Below are positions 16,947 to 35,844 of a stretch of DNA of 46,811 nt, in pieces (position 1 is the first letter of the stretch; every line of letters begins with the position of its first letter). Origin of the DNA: Bryobacterales bacterium (GTDB lineage Bacteria; Acidobacteriota; Terriglobia; Bryobacterales; Bryobacteraceae); contig CANFEY010000038.1 in assembly GCA_947446025.1 (NCBI GenBank), positions 1-46,811 on the forward strand, read 5' to 3'. A model generated the notes under the pieces. It saw only the letters and a list, made by a program, of their open reading frames with translations, had not been told where the DNA came from and made no database searches. The translations under genes were made by a program, and so were the position numbers.

Positions 16947-17027
16947 CTTTCGGTAACTCCTTCCACGAGCAGAGTGCCCCCACCCTGCGCGAAAAGTCAA
17001 GAGTTATTTGCGACCATGAAGCAAGAA

Positions 17028-17055
17028 AAGGGGCGGACCCGAAGGCCCGCCCCTT
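17028..17055 (-). terminator. rpoC intrinsic terminator with UUCG loop
   Basis: On the minus strand AAGGGGCGGGCC and GGTCCGCCCCTT form a 12-bp stem with one mismatch, closed by a C(TTCG)G tetraloop and followed by TTTTCTT. It begins 22 nt after the rpoC stop. Confidence 0.85.
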
Positions 17056-17077
17056 TCACTACCTAACTTCAACCGAC

Positions 17078-21301
<4,224 letters not shown>

Positions 21302-21320
21302 AGTGTCTCCTGGTTTCTCG

Positions 21321-25652
<4,332 letters not shown>

Positions 25653-25691
25653 GGGTAAGGTCCTCTAATTCACCAGCCAAAATAGCAACAC

Positions 25692-25715
25692 CCCGAGGCG
25701 TAAACACACCTCGGG
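25692..25715 (-). terminator. hairpin in the rpoB leader
   Basis: CCCGAGG (25692-25698) and CCTCGGG (25709-25715) are perfect 7-bp inverted arms with a 10-nt loop, about 40 nt before rpoB. No long T-tract follows on the minus strand, so it may act as an attenuator or RNA-stability element rather than a full terminator. Confidence 0.45.
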
Positions 25716-25821
25716 CTTTTGATTCCAGCGCGGAGTATCGCTCCGCAGTTCAGACGAAATGCAAGGCAGTTCGCAGGAAGCAGAAGTCACTGTGACGGTC
25801 CAACGTTCTTCCGGTAATCCA

Positions 25822-25850
25822 ATGGTAACAAACGCCTTTTGACCGGTCAA
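25822..25850 (-). promoter_or_regulatory. candidate rpoB promoter overlapped by a palindrome
   Basis: On the minus strand TTGACC (25850-25845) and TACCAT (25827-25822) are 17 bp apart. The -35 box is part of the perfect palindrome TTTGACCGGTCAAA (25838-25851), which shares TGACCGGTCA with the site at 4095. A repressor bound there would block the promoter. Confidence 0.4.
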
Positions 25851-25872
25851 ACGGCGCGTCTTTTGGACATGC

Positions 25873-25904
25873 CTAGAGGGGCGGGTCTTACGCCGCCCCT
25901 CTAG
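25873..25904 (-). terminator. 12-bp perfect hairpin after rplL
   Basis: CTAGAGGGGCGG (25873-25884) and CCGCCCCTCTAG (25893-25904) are perfectly complementary with an 8-nt loop, 16 bp after rplL. There is no clear T-tract on the minus strand, so it may be a partial terminator or RNase processing site setting the ratio of L7/L12 to polymerase subunits. Confidence 0.6.
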
Positions 25905-25919
25905 ACAAAAGAACGGGAA

Positions 25920-26294
<375 letters not shown>

Positions 26295-26341
26295 GTTATT
26301 CCCTTAATCTCCCAATCCTGATATCCGCCAGCCTTTTCTGA

Positions 26342-26869
26342 CTAAGCGGAGAACTTGTTTTCCTTGACGCCCTGATCCACCACCACAGCCAGATTGCGGC
26401 CTACGCCGTTCATAGCCGTAACCAACTGCTGCGCCGGTGCATTGATGACCCAGAGCAACTTCGAGAAAAGCTCTTCCTTGGACGGCAGCGATGCCAGATC
26501 CTTGATGCCGGTCACGTCGATGACGCGGCCTTCCACCATGCCCGCCTTGAATACGAACGACGGATTTTCCTTGGCGTAGACAGTCAACGCCTTGGCCAAC
26601 GCCACCGGATCGCCCGAGGTGTAGGCGATGGAGCACATGCCCTTCAACTCCTTGAGCAGTTCCCCCGACTTGCCGTTTTCCGACGCCTTGCCGGCGATGG
26701 TGTTCTTGACAACTTTGTAAGCTCCACCGGCTCCACGCACAGTCTTGCGCAGCGCGAAGTCCTGAGCCACGGTCATTTTCTCGTAGCCGGCCAGGAACAC
26801 GGTTTCAGCTTTGTCCAGCTCGCTACGCAAGCTTTCCAGGTCTTTTTGTTTTTCCGGTTTCTTTTTCAT
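26342..26869 (-). CDS. rplJ: 50S ribosomal protein L10
   Basis: This 175-residue protein starts with a basic helix and shows AGYEKMTVAQDFALRKTVRGAGGAYKVVKNTI, the L10 rRNA-binding region, with a C-terminal helix that carries L7/L12 dimers. It starts 10 nt after rplA, so the L10 leader usually present in front of rplJ cannot fit here. Confidence 0.98.
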   Translation of the reverse strand: MKKKPEKQKDLESLRSELDKAETVFLAGYEKMTVAQDFALRKTVRGAGGAYKVVKNTIAGKASENGKSGELLKELKGMCSIAYTSGDPVALAKALTVYAKENPSFVFKAGMVEGRVIDVTGIKDLASLPSKEELFSKLLWVINAPAQQLVTAMNGVGRNLAVVVDQGVKENKFSA

Positions 26870-26879
26870 GTGCGGATTC

Positions 26880-27584
26880 CTAGACTTGCTTGGCGTTATA
26901 AGACGTCACGTCCAGCGAAACGCCAGGCCCCATGGTGGAGCAGATGGTGGCGGTGCGGACATACTTGCCTTTGGCTGCGGCGGGCTTAGCCTTAACCACT
27001 GCCTGAATTAGCGCGTTGGCGTTCTCGAACAGCTTTTCGGTGGAGAAGCTGACTTTACCGACGCCCACGTGAACCACTCCGGTTTTGTCGACGCGGAATT
27101 CCACTTTACCAGCCTTGACTTCGCGGATCGCATTGACCACGTCCGTGGTCACGGTGCCGGTCTTCGGATTCGGCATCAGGCCGCGCGGCCCGAGGACTTT
27201 TCCCAGCCGGCCGACGCTGCGCATCATATCCGGGGTGGCAATAACGGCGTCGTAATCGGTCCAGCTTTCGTTCTGAATCTTGGCGACCATCTCATCGCCG
27301 CCGACGTAATCGGCACCGGCGTCGGTGGCTTCCTTCAGTTTGTCGCCGCTGGCGATGACGAGGACTTTCTTGGTTTTGCCGAGGCCGTTGGGCAAAACGA
27401 TGGTGCCACGCACCATCTGGTCGGCATGCTTCGGATCAACGCCCAAGCGGAGGTGGAGTTCAACGGTTTCGTCGAATTTTGCGAACTTAACCTTCTGCAC
27501 CAGAGGTACTGCTTCCTCCAGCGTATAAGGCCGTTCTTCGACAAGCTTCGCAGCGGCAGTAAACTTCTTGCCAGGTTTTCTCAT
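26880..27584 (-). CDS. rplA: 50S ribosomal protein L1
   Basis: ATG 27584 gives 234 residues, exactly the E. coli length, starting [17 protein letters not shown]; the longer frame to 27620 adds 12 non-conserved residues. The signatures [50 protein letters not shown] and [14 protein letters not shown] are complete. L1 binds 23S rRNA at the E-site stalk and in many bacteria represses the L11/L1 mRNA. Here rplK is not upstream: the next gene is a divergent Uma2 gene. Confidence 0.98.
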   Translation of the reverse strand: MRKPGKKFTAAAKLVEERPYTLEEAVPLVQKVKFAKFDETVELHLRLGVDPKHADQMVRGTIVLPNGLGKTKKVLVIASGDKLKEATDAGADYVGGDEMVAKIQNESWTDYDAVIATPDMMRSVGRLGKVLGPRGLMPNPKTGTVTTDVVNAIREVKAGKVEFRVDKTGVVHVGVGKVSFSTEKLFENANALIQAVVKAKPAAAKGKYVRTATICSTMGPGVSLDVTSYNAKQV

Positions 27585-27654
27585 GATGTGGAATGGTCCT
27601 AACGGCTTGTCTGGGCACACACGCCCTCAAGCCTCCCAAAGTGGTTCAGGCATT

Positions 27655-27684
27655 ACTGTAGCAGAATCGAAACGGGTTGCGCAA
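27655..27684 (-). promoter_or_regulatory. candidate promoter of the rplA-rpoC unit
   Basis: On the minus strand TTGCGC (27684-27679) and TACAGT (27660-27655) are 18 bp apart, about 70 bp before rplA. The match is weak (3/6 and 4/6), but this is the only plausible site in the 140-bp divergent gap. Confidence 0.3.
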
Positions 27685-27716
27685 GGGGGCCGCGGGAGTC
27701 AGGGGGCCGCGGGAGT
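27685..27716. repeat. tandem 15-bp direct repeat
   Basis: GGGGGCCGCGGGAGT occurs at 27685-27699 and 27702-27716, just upstream of the N-terminally short Uma2 gene. Confidence 0.8.
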
Positions 27717-27724
27717 AACCTCGG

Positions 27725-28216
27725 GTGAGATGGAAACCGCGATCACTCATTGAGGGCGTGCTGCAAGTCTTGCCTTCTCCCAAGTCCGGCCACAGTACAA
27801 TCGCGAGCAACGCATTCAAGATGCTTCTGGAACTGGCGCAAAGGGGCCTCGGGAACGTGTACTCGGCTGGCTTCAAGATCAAGGAGTACCCTCCGAGCTG
27901 GATCGAACCGGATGCGGCGTTCCTGGTCACCGAACGCGTGAAGGCAACAGACCCTGACAGGTACGTCCTGGGTGGACCCGAGATCGCGGTGGAAGTTGTC
28001 TCCCCCTCCGAATCGGACAACGACATCGAACGCAAATTGGACCTGATGCTGGGATCGGGATGCCAAGCTGTATGGGTTGTGTACCCGGAGAGCAAGACGG
28101 TGCATGTCTTCCCCCCGGACGGCACATCGGTGCGTCGCGGCATCGGCGACACACTGACAGCGCCGTTTCTTGCGGCGGACTGGTCGGCACCGGTGGCCCG
28201 CCTGGTTGAATCCTAA
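27725..28216 (+). CDS. Uma2-family restriction-endonuclease-like protein, short N-terminus
   Basis: This 163-residue protein has Uma2 motifs: SLIEGVLQVLPSPKSGHS, IEPDAAFLV, GGPEIAVEVVSPSESDNDIERKLDLMLGSGCQAVWVV. The D, ExV and K residues of the PD-(D/E)xK core are present. The family usually has 25-30 more N-terminal residues (the TxEEY...LP block). Here a TAA lies 6 nt before the GTG start, so that part is missing. The role of Uma2 proteins is unknown; they often occur in many copies and move readily. Possibly truncated at its 5' end, next to the direct repeat. Confidence 0.8.
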   Translation: MRWKPRSLIEGVLQVLPSPKSGHSTIASNAFKMLLELAQRGLGNVYSAGFKIKEYPPSWIEPDAAFLVTERVKATDPDRYVLGGPEIAVEVVSPSESDNDIERKLDLMLGSGCQAVWVVYPESKTVHVFPPDGTSVRRGIGDTLTAPFLAADWSAPVARLVES

Positions 28217-28264
28217 AAACACTTGCGGGCCGCCGGTCGTGAGACTGGCGGCCCGCAAGTGTTT
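28217..28264. terminator. 22-bp bidirectional terminator stem
   Basis: The arms 28217-28238 and 28243-28264 are complementary over 22 bp with one mismatch, have a 4-nt GTGA loop, and are A-rich/T-rich at their ends. They separate the convergent Uma2 and receptor genes. Confidence 0.9.
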
Positions 28265-28275
28265 GTCGATGCTGC

Positions 28276-31200
28276 TTAGAATGAGAAGCGGGCGATGAAC
28301 TGACCGCTGCGGGGCGTACCGTAGACTCCGGCCACGGCTTGATTGCCGAAGGTGCCGAAGCCGGCGGTGAACGCCGTGGCGGCGGGCGTGCTGCCCAACA
28401 CCGGCGTCGGAGGCGTCGCTACGTTGCCTAGCGTCGGGCCAGGAACAAACTTCCGGTTGAAGATGTTCTGGAATTCAACGCGTACTTGCAGGTTGAAGCG
28501 CGCCTCGGGTCCGAACCGGAAGTTACGCGCAAGATTCGCGCTTTCCGCAGGACGGCGGGCATTGCGGAAGAACGGCAACTGGTTCGTCTGAGCGGCCCAG
28601 GTGGCGTCCGGAACGTTGCTCCAGGCGGCAGGATTCAGCACCTGGGTGGTACGCGGGTCGAAGCAATGGCAGTCGATATCCAGCGGATCGGTACGCTTGT
28701 TGCCGTCCAGATCCGTCCAGTTCACTGACCAAGGGCTCATGTAGCTGCCGTCGGCGTTCTGCTTCAGCTGCGCGAAACCGGCTCCGCGGCCGCCTAGCCA
28801 TCGGCTGATCGGGTTCGCGGCGGCGTTGGTCGGCCTGCCGAGGTAGGTCCCAGTCTGATAGAACATCGCGCCGGAAATGGCCCAGTCGCGTACGGCGAAG
28901 GAGACAACCTTGTTGCCCAAAACCGGAAGCGAAGAGTTGGGGCGCTGCACCTGGTATTCGAAGGAGAGGCGCAATACCTGCGGCGGGTTCGCACCCACAA
29001 TGTCCTTGCCGGTGGTGGGGTTGTAGATATCGAAGTTGCTCAGATACTGCAAATTCTTCGAGTAGGTGTAGTTCAAGGACGCTTGCAAGCCGTGCGAGAA
29101 GCGCTTGTTCAGCGAAAGCTGTAGTGAGTCGTACCAGGTCTTGCCCATCGCACCCGCGGGTTGCAGAGCGTTCGTGTACTGAGCATAGGTCTTGATCGAT
29201 TGGACTACGGTCTGGTTCCTCGGGAAATTGCCGTACGGAAGAGACACGCCCTTTGCGGCCAGCGTCGAAGCGTTGGCCAACTGGAGCTGCGTACCCAGCA
29301 GGGTAGCATCTGCTAAATTGCCCACCGTGAAGTTGTACTTGGCAAGCAGCTGCTCGGAAATACCGTTGAAGTCCTGGAAGCCGCCGGTGGCCTGCCACAC
29401 GTTGCGGTTTCCAACGTAGGAAGCTTCCACCACCAAGTCGCGGGTGAGTTCGCGCTGGACGCTGAGATTCCACTGGATGGTGCGATCCGGACGGCCCGCG
29501 TTCGGATCGATGAATTGAGGGGAAGTGCCCACTTGGCCGACGGGCAGCCCTGTGCCCGAGAGGAACACAGGCCATTCGGGCTGCAAGCTGGAAGGAATTC
29601 CATCCTTCAACCGGAAGGTGTCGAAGCCAGCCGCCGGAGTGGCGGTGGTCGCGGAATTGATGACGGATCCGCCTGCGGCGGTACCCGTGGAGTTATACGC
29701 GAGTCCGATGCCGCCGCGCAAAACCGTCTTGGAGTTCAGCGTGTAGGCGAGCCCGACACGCGGACCGATACCGTACGGATAGTTCCGGGCGAAGTTGCAA
29801 TTGCAGGTGGCTTCGTAAATCGCGCCACCGGGATGGCCTCCAGCGGAGGTGTTGGGCGTGCTCAGGCTCAGCGCGCCCAGGCGGCCGTAATCTTCCTTCG
29901 GGTAAGTGCCGTAATCCCAGCGCAAGCCGAGGTCAAGGGTCAAGTTACGGCGCAAGCGCCAGCTATCTTGGATGAAGGTGCCCCATTGCTGCTTGGTGCG
30001 GCGGTAAACGGCGGGCACATTGAGGGACGCCGTTCGCACGCTGCCCATCAAGAAATTGGCGAAGGTGAAGCCGATGTTCGAGTTGCCGGAGAAGCCGGTT
30101 GTGTTGATCAGCGCGGGATTCCACGTGAGGCCCTGTCCTGTGAAGCTGTAATTTCCGTTAGTTGCACCGAATCCAAAGTTGGGTAGCATATCCTGACGGA
30201 AATCACCGCCACCCTTGATGGTGTGGTTGCCATGGACCCAAGTGATGGTCTGGGTCATGGAAGGCCGCCGCTCCGCATTCCCGCTCTGACCAGGCGTGCC
30301 CAGGACGTTGATACCGCCGGTAGCCGGGGTAACTTCCGCGCCCAGGTTTAAGAACGGGAAGTTCTTGTTCGCCGTCGCGCCGCGCAGACCGATATCGGTG
30401 AAAGCGTTGTAATCGGTGTCCTGCGGGCGGGTGTTGAAGCTGAACATCGAGTAGCCCACGCCCATGTGCCAGTTGATGGTCGGGGTCAGCGTGTAGTCGA
30501 AGTTCAAGCGATACGACGGACCCGCTTCAAACGTACCCGTATTGCGCGAAATCAGCGAGGGGAAGCCCTCCGCCAAACCGCCCAGCGCCTGCACCGCGGA
30601 AGTGGTCGAATTCGACGTGTAGGTAAACGAAATGCGCGCCTTGGAGTTGAAGTTGTGGTCACCCTTTATCGCCGGCGAACTGGTGATGCGCGACGAGGTA
30701 AACGGGTTGAAGTAGTTGTTGATCAGTGCCGTACCCTGGTTGGGAAGCGGCACATACTTGGTCAGCACCGCCACGGCCACCGGATCGAACTGCGATGTGG
30801 GAATGACGTTGCCAACGTATGGCGTGCGGACATTCAGAACGTTGCCGTTGCCGCCGCAATCCGGCGAAGTGGCCACGTTGCAAGTCACCTGGCGGGTGGA
30901 GTTGGGATCGTAGACCGTACCAAGTCTCACCGTGCTGCCCAGCGGATCGACGTAGTCGCGAATCGTCCCGCCCGCGTTCAGTCGCAGGTTGGCATTGGCC
31001 GTTACGCCGAAGAGGCCGCTAAAATCGCCCGAGCGGTAGGCTTGCGTGGGAACCGTCGGATAGGTAAAGGTGGTCTGGCGCTGGGTGTCGCGGTATTGTT
31101 CCCAGTTGAAGAAGAAGAAGCTCTTGTTGGTGCCGTTGTAGACGCCGGGGATCTTCACCGGTCCGCCGATGTTGAAGCCGTAGTCATGGCGGCGCACGCG

Positions 31201-32007
31201 ATTCTTGAGTTGATTGGCGGAGTCCTTCGAGTTGAGGATTTCGTTCACCGCGTAGTCGTACACCGTGCCGTGGAACTTATTGGTACCCGATTTGATGGAG
31301 ACGTTGAAGACGGCTCCGGAAGCCGAGCCGAACTCAGCACTGATGTTGCTGGTCTGCACCGCGACTTCTTCCACCGCGTCCGGGCTGGGCTGGGTTCGGG
31401 TGGTGATACCGGCGAAGCTTACCTGGCCGAGGATCTCACCGTCCAGACGATACTGAATCGTGTTCTGGCCCTGGCCGTTGACACGCGTGGCCACAAAGCT
31501 CTGGATCACGCCGGGAAGAATGTTGCCGATCGCGAACGGGTCACGCACGAAGGTGCCGACGGGCAGCAGCGGCAAATTCTGGATGCTGGCCACAGTGATG
31601 TTCTTGACTAGGGTTCCCGTGTCGGTCTGCAGCAGGGTGGCCTCCGCGGTCACAGTCACAGAGTCCGTGGTCGAGCCCACTTCGAGTTGCACATCGAGGC
31701 GCTGAATCTGCGCGGCGGCCAAGGTGATGCCCGCGCGGCGGTATGTCTTAAAACCCGTCTTTTCGATGACGATTTCGTACTCACCAGGCCGCAGCTGGGA
31801 AATATTGTAGTTGCCGGTGTCCGAGGTCGCGGCGGTGAGCGTTGTCCCCGTGGCCACCTGCGTGGCTTGCACGTTCACGTCGGCCATTACAGCACCTGTT
31901 TAGTCGGTAACGGTACCGGCCAGCGTCGCCAAACCGGTCTGCGCGGACAGCATCAGCGCGGAGCAGCACAGCAATAGATACAAATTCAGAAAACGACTCT
32001 TTATCAA
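28276..32007 (-). pseudogene. Oar-like TonB-dependent receptor 1, interrupted by in-frame stop
   Basis: A 1203-codon frame from ATG 31887 covers most of an Oar-type receptor: the rest of the carboxypeptidase-regulatory-like domain, the plug (about 110-220) and the barrel ending FIARFSF. In the same frame, upstream codons 32007-31903 encode an intact signal peptide and domain start (SRFLNLYLLLCCSALMLSAQTGLATLAGTVTD). A TAA at 31902-31900 stands where receptors 2 and 3 have CAA (Gln in TDQTGA). The start ATG of receptor 2 aligns with ATA here (32004-32002); only a TTG one codon earlier is left. The product starting at 31887 would lack export, so this is probably a young pseudogene. Confidence 0.85.
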
Positions 32008-32037
32008 AGACCCTCCTTCGGTATGTGCGGCCAGTGT

Positions 32038-35000
32038 CTAGAACGTGAAGCGGCCGATGAACTGGCCGGTGCGGGGCGTGCCGAACGCGCCGCCGTTGCT
32101 CAGGTTCCCGAAGGTTCCGAAGCCAGCGATGTAGGCACCGTTGGAAAGCGTGGGAGCCGTTGCAAAGTTGCCCAGTTGCGGTGCAGCCAGGAAGCGCCGG
32201 TTGAAGACGTTCTGGAATTCCACGCGGACCTGCAACGCGAAGCGCCCATCGGGACCGAAGCGGAAGTTCCGCGCCAGGTTGGCGCTTTCGCTCGGGCGGC
32301 GGGCGGCCCGGAACCCGGGGATGATCTGCGTCTGCGCGGCCCATTGTCCGTTCGGAACCAGATCCCACGCAGCCGGATTCAAGACGATGGTCTTGTTCGG
32401 GTCGAAGCATTTGCAGTTGATGTCCAGCGCGTCGGTCCGCGCCTTGCCGTCCAGGTCCGTCCAGTTGACGGACCACGGATTCATGTAGCTGCCGTCGGAG
32501 TTCTGCTTCAACTGTGCGCCGCCGGGGCCGCGTCCCAGCAGCCATTGGCTGATGGGCGCCGTGCCCGTGCCGGTGGGCCGGCCCATGTAACCCGCAGTCT
32601 GGTAGGCCAGTGCGCCGGAAACCGCCCAGTCCTTCAAAGCGTAACCGAGCACGCCCTCGGCGACCCGCGGCGTCTGGTATTCGAAGAAGATGCGGAGAAT
32701 CTGCGGCGGGTTGCCGCCGACCACATCCTTGCCATTGACGGGATTGAATACGTCAAAAGCGCTGACGTGCTGCTGGTTCTTTGAGAAGGTGTAGTTCATG
32801 CTGGCGGAAAGGCCGCGCGAGAAGCGCTTGGTGACCGTGATCTGGAGCGAATCGTACCAGATCCTGCCCTGCGGTGCGACCGGCGAGATGCCCGAGTTGA
32901 ACTGAGAGTAGGGCCGGATCGATTGAATCAGTGTCTGCGCCGAACCGCCCGTCACCGGGAAGTTGGAATAGGGCAGAAACACGCCGCGCGCCGCCAGCGT
33001 TGAGCGCTGCGCCGTATTGAGGAGGTCCATGCGGGTTTGCAGCATGGTGGCGTCCGCCGCGTTGCCCACAGTGAATCCATACTTGCCAAGCAATTGTTCG
33101 GAGACTGCGTTCAAGTCCTGGAACCCGCCGGTCGGCTGCCACACGTTGCGATTGGCAACGTAGGCGGCTTCCACGACCAGGTTCGGAGTGATTTCGCGCT
33201 GCAAGGCGATGTTCCACTGGTAGGTGCGGTCCGGACGGCCCGCGTTCGGGTCGATCATGCCCGGCGCGCCGCCCACGGCACCCGGCAGTTGCGGGTAACC
33301 CGTGTCATACACGGGCCAGCGGGGCTGAATGGCGGTAGGGATGCCGTCGCGCAGCTTGAAATATTCTTCGCCATCCTGCACGTCGGGCGAGGTAACGGTG
33401 CTCACCGCAGTGCCGCCGGCGACAGCGTTGCCCGCGCCGCCGATCTGGCCGTAGGCGACGGCAAAGCCGCCGCGCAACACCGTCTTTGAATTAATGGTGT
33501 ACGCCATGCCCAGACGGGGACCCACGGCATAGGGGTAATTGCTGGCGAACTTGCAGCTGCAGGTGGCTTCATAGATGTATCCGCCCGGATGGCCCGCGGC
33601 GGACGTATTCGGCACAGACGGGCTGAACGCACCCAGACGGCCGTAGTCTTCGCGGCCATAGGTGCCATAGTCCCAGCGCAGACCGTAGTCGATGGTCAGA
33701 TTGCGGCGCGCACGCCACGTATCCTGCAGGAAGAGGCCCCACTGTCGCGTGGAGCGGCGATAGCCGATCGGCACGCCCAGCTGAACGCTGCGGACGCTCC
33801 CCATCAGGAAGTTGGCGAAAGTGAAGCCGACGTTGGAGTTGCCCTGGAACCCGGTCGCGCCCAGCAAGCTCGGTTGCCACGTTACGCCGTTCCCGGTGAA
33901 CGTATAGATCCCATTGGTGGCGTTGAAGTTGGTCAGCGGAATCATGTCCTGACGGAAATCGGCACCGCCCTTGATGGTGTGGTTGCCGTTCACCCACGTG
34001 ACGGTCTGGGTAATGGAGGGCCGGCGTTCCGGCTGCACGGAGTTACCGCCGATGCCGATGTTGTTCAAACCGCCCGTGGCCGGCGCGGTCTGCGCGCCCA
34101 GGTTGAAGCGGGGGAACATGCGGTTCACGGTGGCACCGCGCAGATTAATGTCGGCCTGCGCGTTGTAATTCGTAGTCAGCGGGTTGTTGGTGAATTCCCA
34201 CAGATTGTAGCCCAATCCCAGGTGGTAGTTGATGGTCGGGCGGACCGTGTAGTCGATGTTCACACGGAATGAGTTACTGCTCTCATAGGTACCGGCGTTG
34301 GTGGTGATCGGCTCCGGGAAGCCTTCGGCCAATCCGCCCAGCGTCTGCACCGGAGACACGGTCTTGTTGCGCGTCCAGGTCAAGGACACGCGGCCCTTAC
34401 TGCCCAGGTTGTGGTCGCCTTTGAACGCCGGCGAACTGGTGACCCGGCTGGTGGGGATGGGCACACGGAAGTTGTTGATCAGGGCCGTGGTGTTGGCCTG
34501 CGGAACGTACTTGGTGAGCACCGAGTTGGCCACGGAGTCAAACAGCGAGGCGGGAATCAGGTTGCCGGGGAACGGAGAGCGCACGCTCACCGATGCGCCT
34601 GCGGCGCAATCCGGCGATAGTGCCGCGTTGCAAACCACGGTCTGCGTGGTGCGCGGATCGAAGACCGTGCCCAGGCGGATGGTGTTGCCCAGGGGATCGC
34701 GGTAATCGCGCCCGCCGCCAGCATTCACGCGGAGGTTGGCGTTGGTGGTCACGGCCCACAGGCCACTGAAGTCGCCGCCGCGGTAGGCCGCCGTCGGGAC
34801 CGTTGGAATCGCGGTAGCCGCCGCGATCTGCTTGTCGCGAAGCTGCTCCCAGTTAAAGAAGAAGAACGTCTTGTTGGTGCCGTTGTAAATCTTCGGCAGC
34901 TTGATCGGGCCGCCGATGTTGAAGCCGTAGTCGTAGCGGCGGATGCGGTTGCGGAACTTGTTCGCCGAATCGTAAGAGTGCAAGACTTCGTTGGCTTGGT

Positions 35001-35760
35001 AGTCAAACACTCCGCCGTGGAACTGATTGGTCCCGGACTTCAGCGACACGTTAAAAACCGCGCCTGAGGCGGAGCCGAACTCAGCTTGAATGCTGTTGGT
35101 CAGCACGGCGACTTCTTCCACTGCGTCCGGGCTAGGCTGGGTGCGGGTGGTGATGGTCGGTGCCGCGCGCTGGCCGAGAATTTCGCCGTCCAGACGATAT
35201 TGGATGTTCGCGCCGGGAAGGCCGTTTACGCGCGCCACGCCGAAACCCTGGCTGGTCCAGGTGAGGCCGGCCACAGTCTGACCCACGGAGAAGGGGTCGC
35301 GGATAAAAGTGCCGGGAGGCAGCAGTGGCAGATTGCGGATCTGGGCGGTGGTGATATTCGTACCCAACGTGCCGCTATCGGTCTTGAGCAGCGTGGCCTC
35401 GGCCGTCACCGTCACGGACTCGGTTGTGGCACCCACTTCCATCTGTACGTCGAGCCGCAGCGTTTGGGATGCGGCCAGCGTGATCCCCGCGCGGCGGAAC
35501 GTCTTGAACCCCGTTTTCTCAATCTGCACTTCGTATTCGCCTACGCGCAGCTGGGGAATGCTGAATAGCCCTGTCTCGGACGTAGCCGCCGAACTGACGG
35601 CACCCGTCGCCAACTGGGTGGCCTGGACATTGACGTCGGCCATTACAGCACCCGTTTGATCGGTGACGATACCAGTCAGCGTAGCCAAACCGGTCTGGGC
35701 AGACAGCACAAGCGCACTGCAGCACAGAAAAATACAGATCGAAAGAAAGCGATTCTTCAT
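32038..35760 (-). CDS. Oar-like TonB-dependent receptor 2
   Basis: This 1240-residue outer-membrane protein has a signal peptide (MKNRFLSICIFLCCSALVLSAQ), a carboxypeptidase-regulatory-like domain (about 22-105; ATLTGIVTDQTGAVMADVNVQAT), a plug (about 120-240; GEILGQRAAPTITTRTQPSPDAVEEVAVLT) and a very large barrel ending FIGRFTF, the aromatic C-terminal signal for barrel insertion. ATG 35760 has an AGGGAGGG site; the frame to 35799 is not needed. Such receptors are abundant in Acidobacteriota and are thought to take up oligosaccharides or peptides. It is one of three tandem paralogues. Confidence 0.93.
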   Translation of the reverse strand: MKNRFLSICIFLCCSALVLSAQTGLATLTGIVTDQTGAVMADVNVQATQLATGAVSSAATSETGLFSIPQLRVGEYEVQIEKTGFKTFRRAGITLAASQTLRLDVQMEVGATTESVTVTAEATLLKTDSGTLGTNITTAQIRNLPLLPPGTFIRDPFSVGQTVAGLTWTSQGFGVARVNGLPGANIQYRLDGEILGQRAAPTITTRTQPSPDAVEEVAVLTNSIQAEFGSASGAVFNVSLKSGTNQFHGGVFDYQANEVLHSYDSANKFRNRIRRYDYGFNIGGPIKLPKIYNGTNKTFFFFNWEQLRDKQIAAATAIPTVPTAAYRGGDFSGLWAVTTNANLRVNAGGGRDYRDPLGNTIRLGTVFDPRTTQTVVCNAALSPDCAAGASVSVRSPFPGNLIPASLFDSVANSVLTKYVPQANTTALINNFRVPIPTSRVTSSPAFKGDHNLGSKGRVSLTWTRNKTVSPVQTLGGLAEGFPEPITTNAGTYESSNSFRVNIDYTVRPTINYHLGLGYNLWEFTNNPLTTNYNAQADINLRGATVNRMFPRFNLGAQTAPATGGLNNIGIGGNSVQPERRPSITQTVTWVNGNHTIKGGADFRQDMIPLTNFNATNGIYTFTGNGVTWQPSLLGATGFQGNSNVGFTFANFLMGSVRSVQLGVPIGYRRSTRQWGLFLQDTWRARRNLTIDYGLRWDYGTYGREDYGRLGAFSPSVPNTSAAGHPGGYIYEATCSCKFASNYPYAVGPRLGMAYTINSKTVLRGGFAVAYGQIGGAGNAVAGGTAVSTVTSPDVQDGEEYFKLRDGIPTAIQPRWPVYDTGYPQLPGAVGGAPGMIDPNAGRPDRTYQWNIALQREITPNLVVEAAYVANRNVWQPTGGFQDLNAVSEQLLGKYGFTVGNAADATMLQTRMDLLNTAQRSTLAARGVFLPYSNFPVTGGSAQTLIQSIRPYSQFNSGISPVAPQGRIWYDSLQITVTKRFSRGLSASMNYTFSKNQQHVSAFDVFNPVNGKDVVGGNPPQILRIFFEYQTPRVAEGVLGYALKDWAVSGALAYQTAGYMGRPTGTGTAPISQWLLGRGPGGAQLKQNSDGSYMNPWSVNWTDLDGKARTDALDINCKCFDPNKTIVLNPAAWDLVPNGQWAAQTQIIPGFRAARRPSESANLARNFRFGPDGRFALQVRVEFQNVFNRRFLAAPQLGNFATAPTLSNGAYIAGFGTFGNLSNGGAFGTPRTGQFIGRFTF

Positions 35761-35844
35761 AGACCCTCCCTGAAACCCCAACGGGCCCGGAGGACCCATT
35801 GCAGATTAATGTAGCTCAGAGTGGCGACGGAGTCAACCGGGTAC

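Noticed and set aside
16131-17000. Cargo gene 1 starting at 17000
   Set aside because: The 18 extra codons overlap the 3' region of the rpoC terminator and spoil the signal peptide; ATG 16946 has a strong ribosome site.
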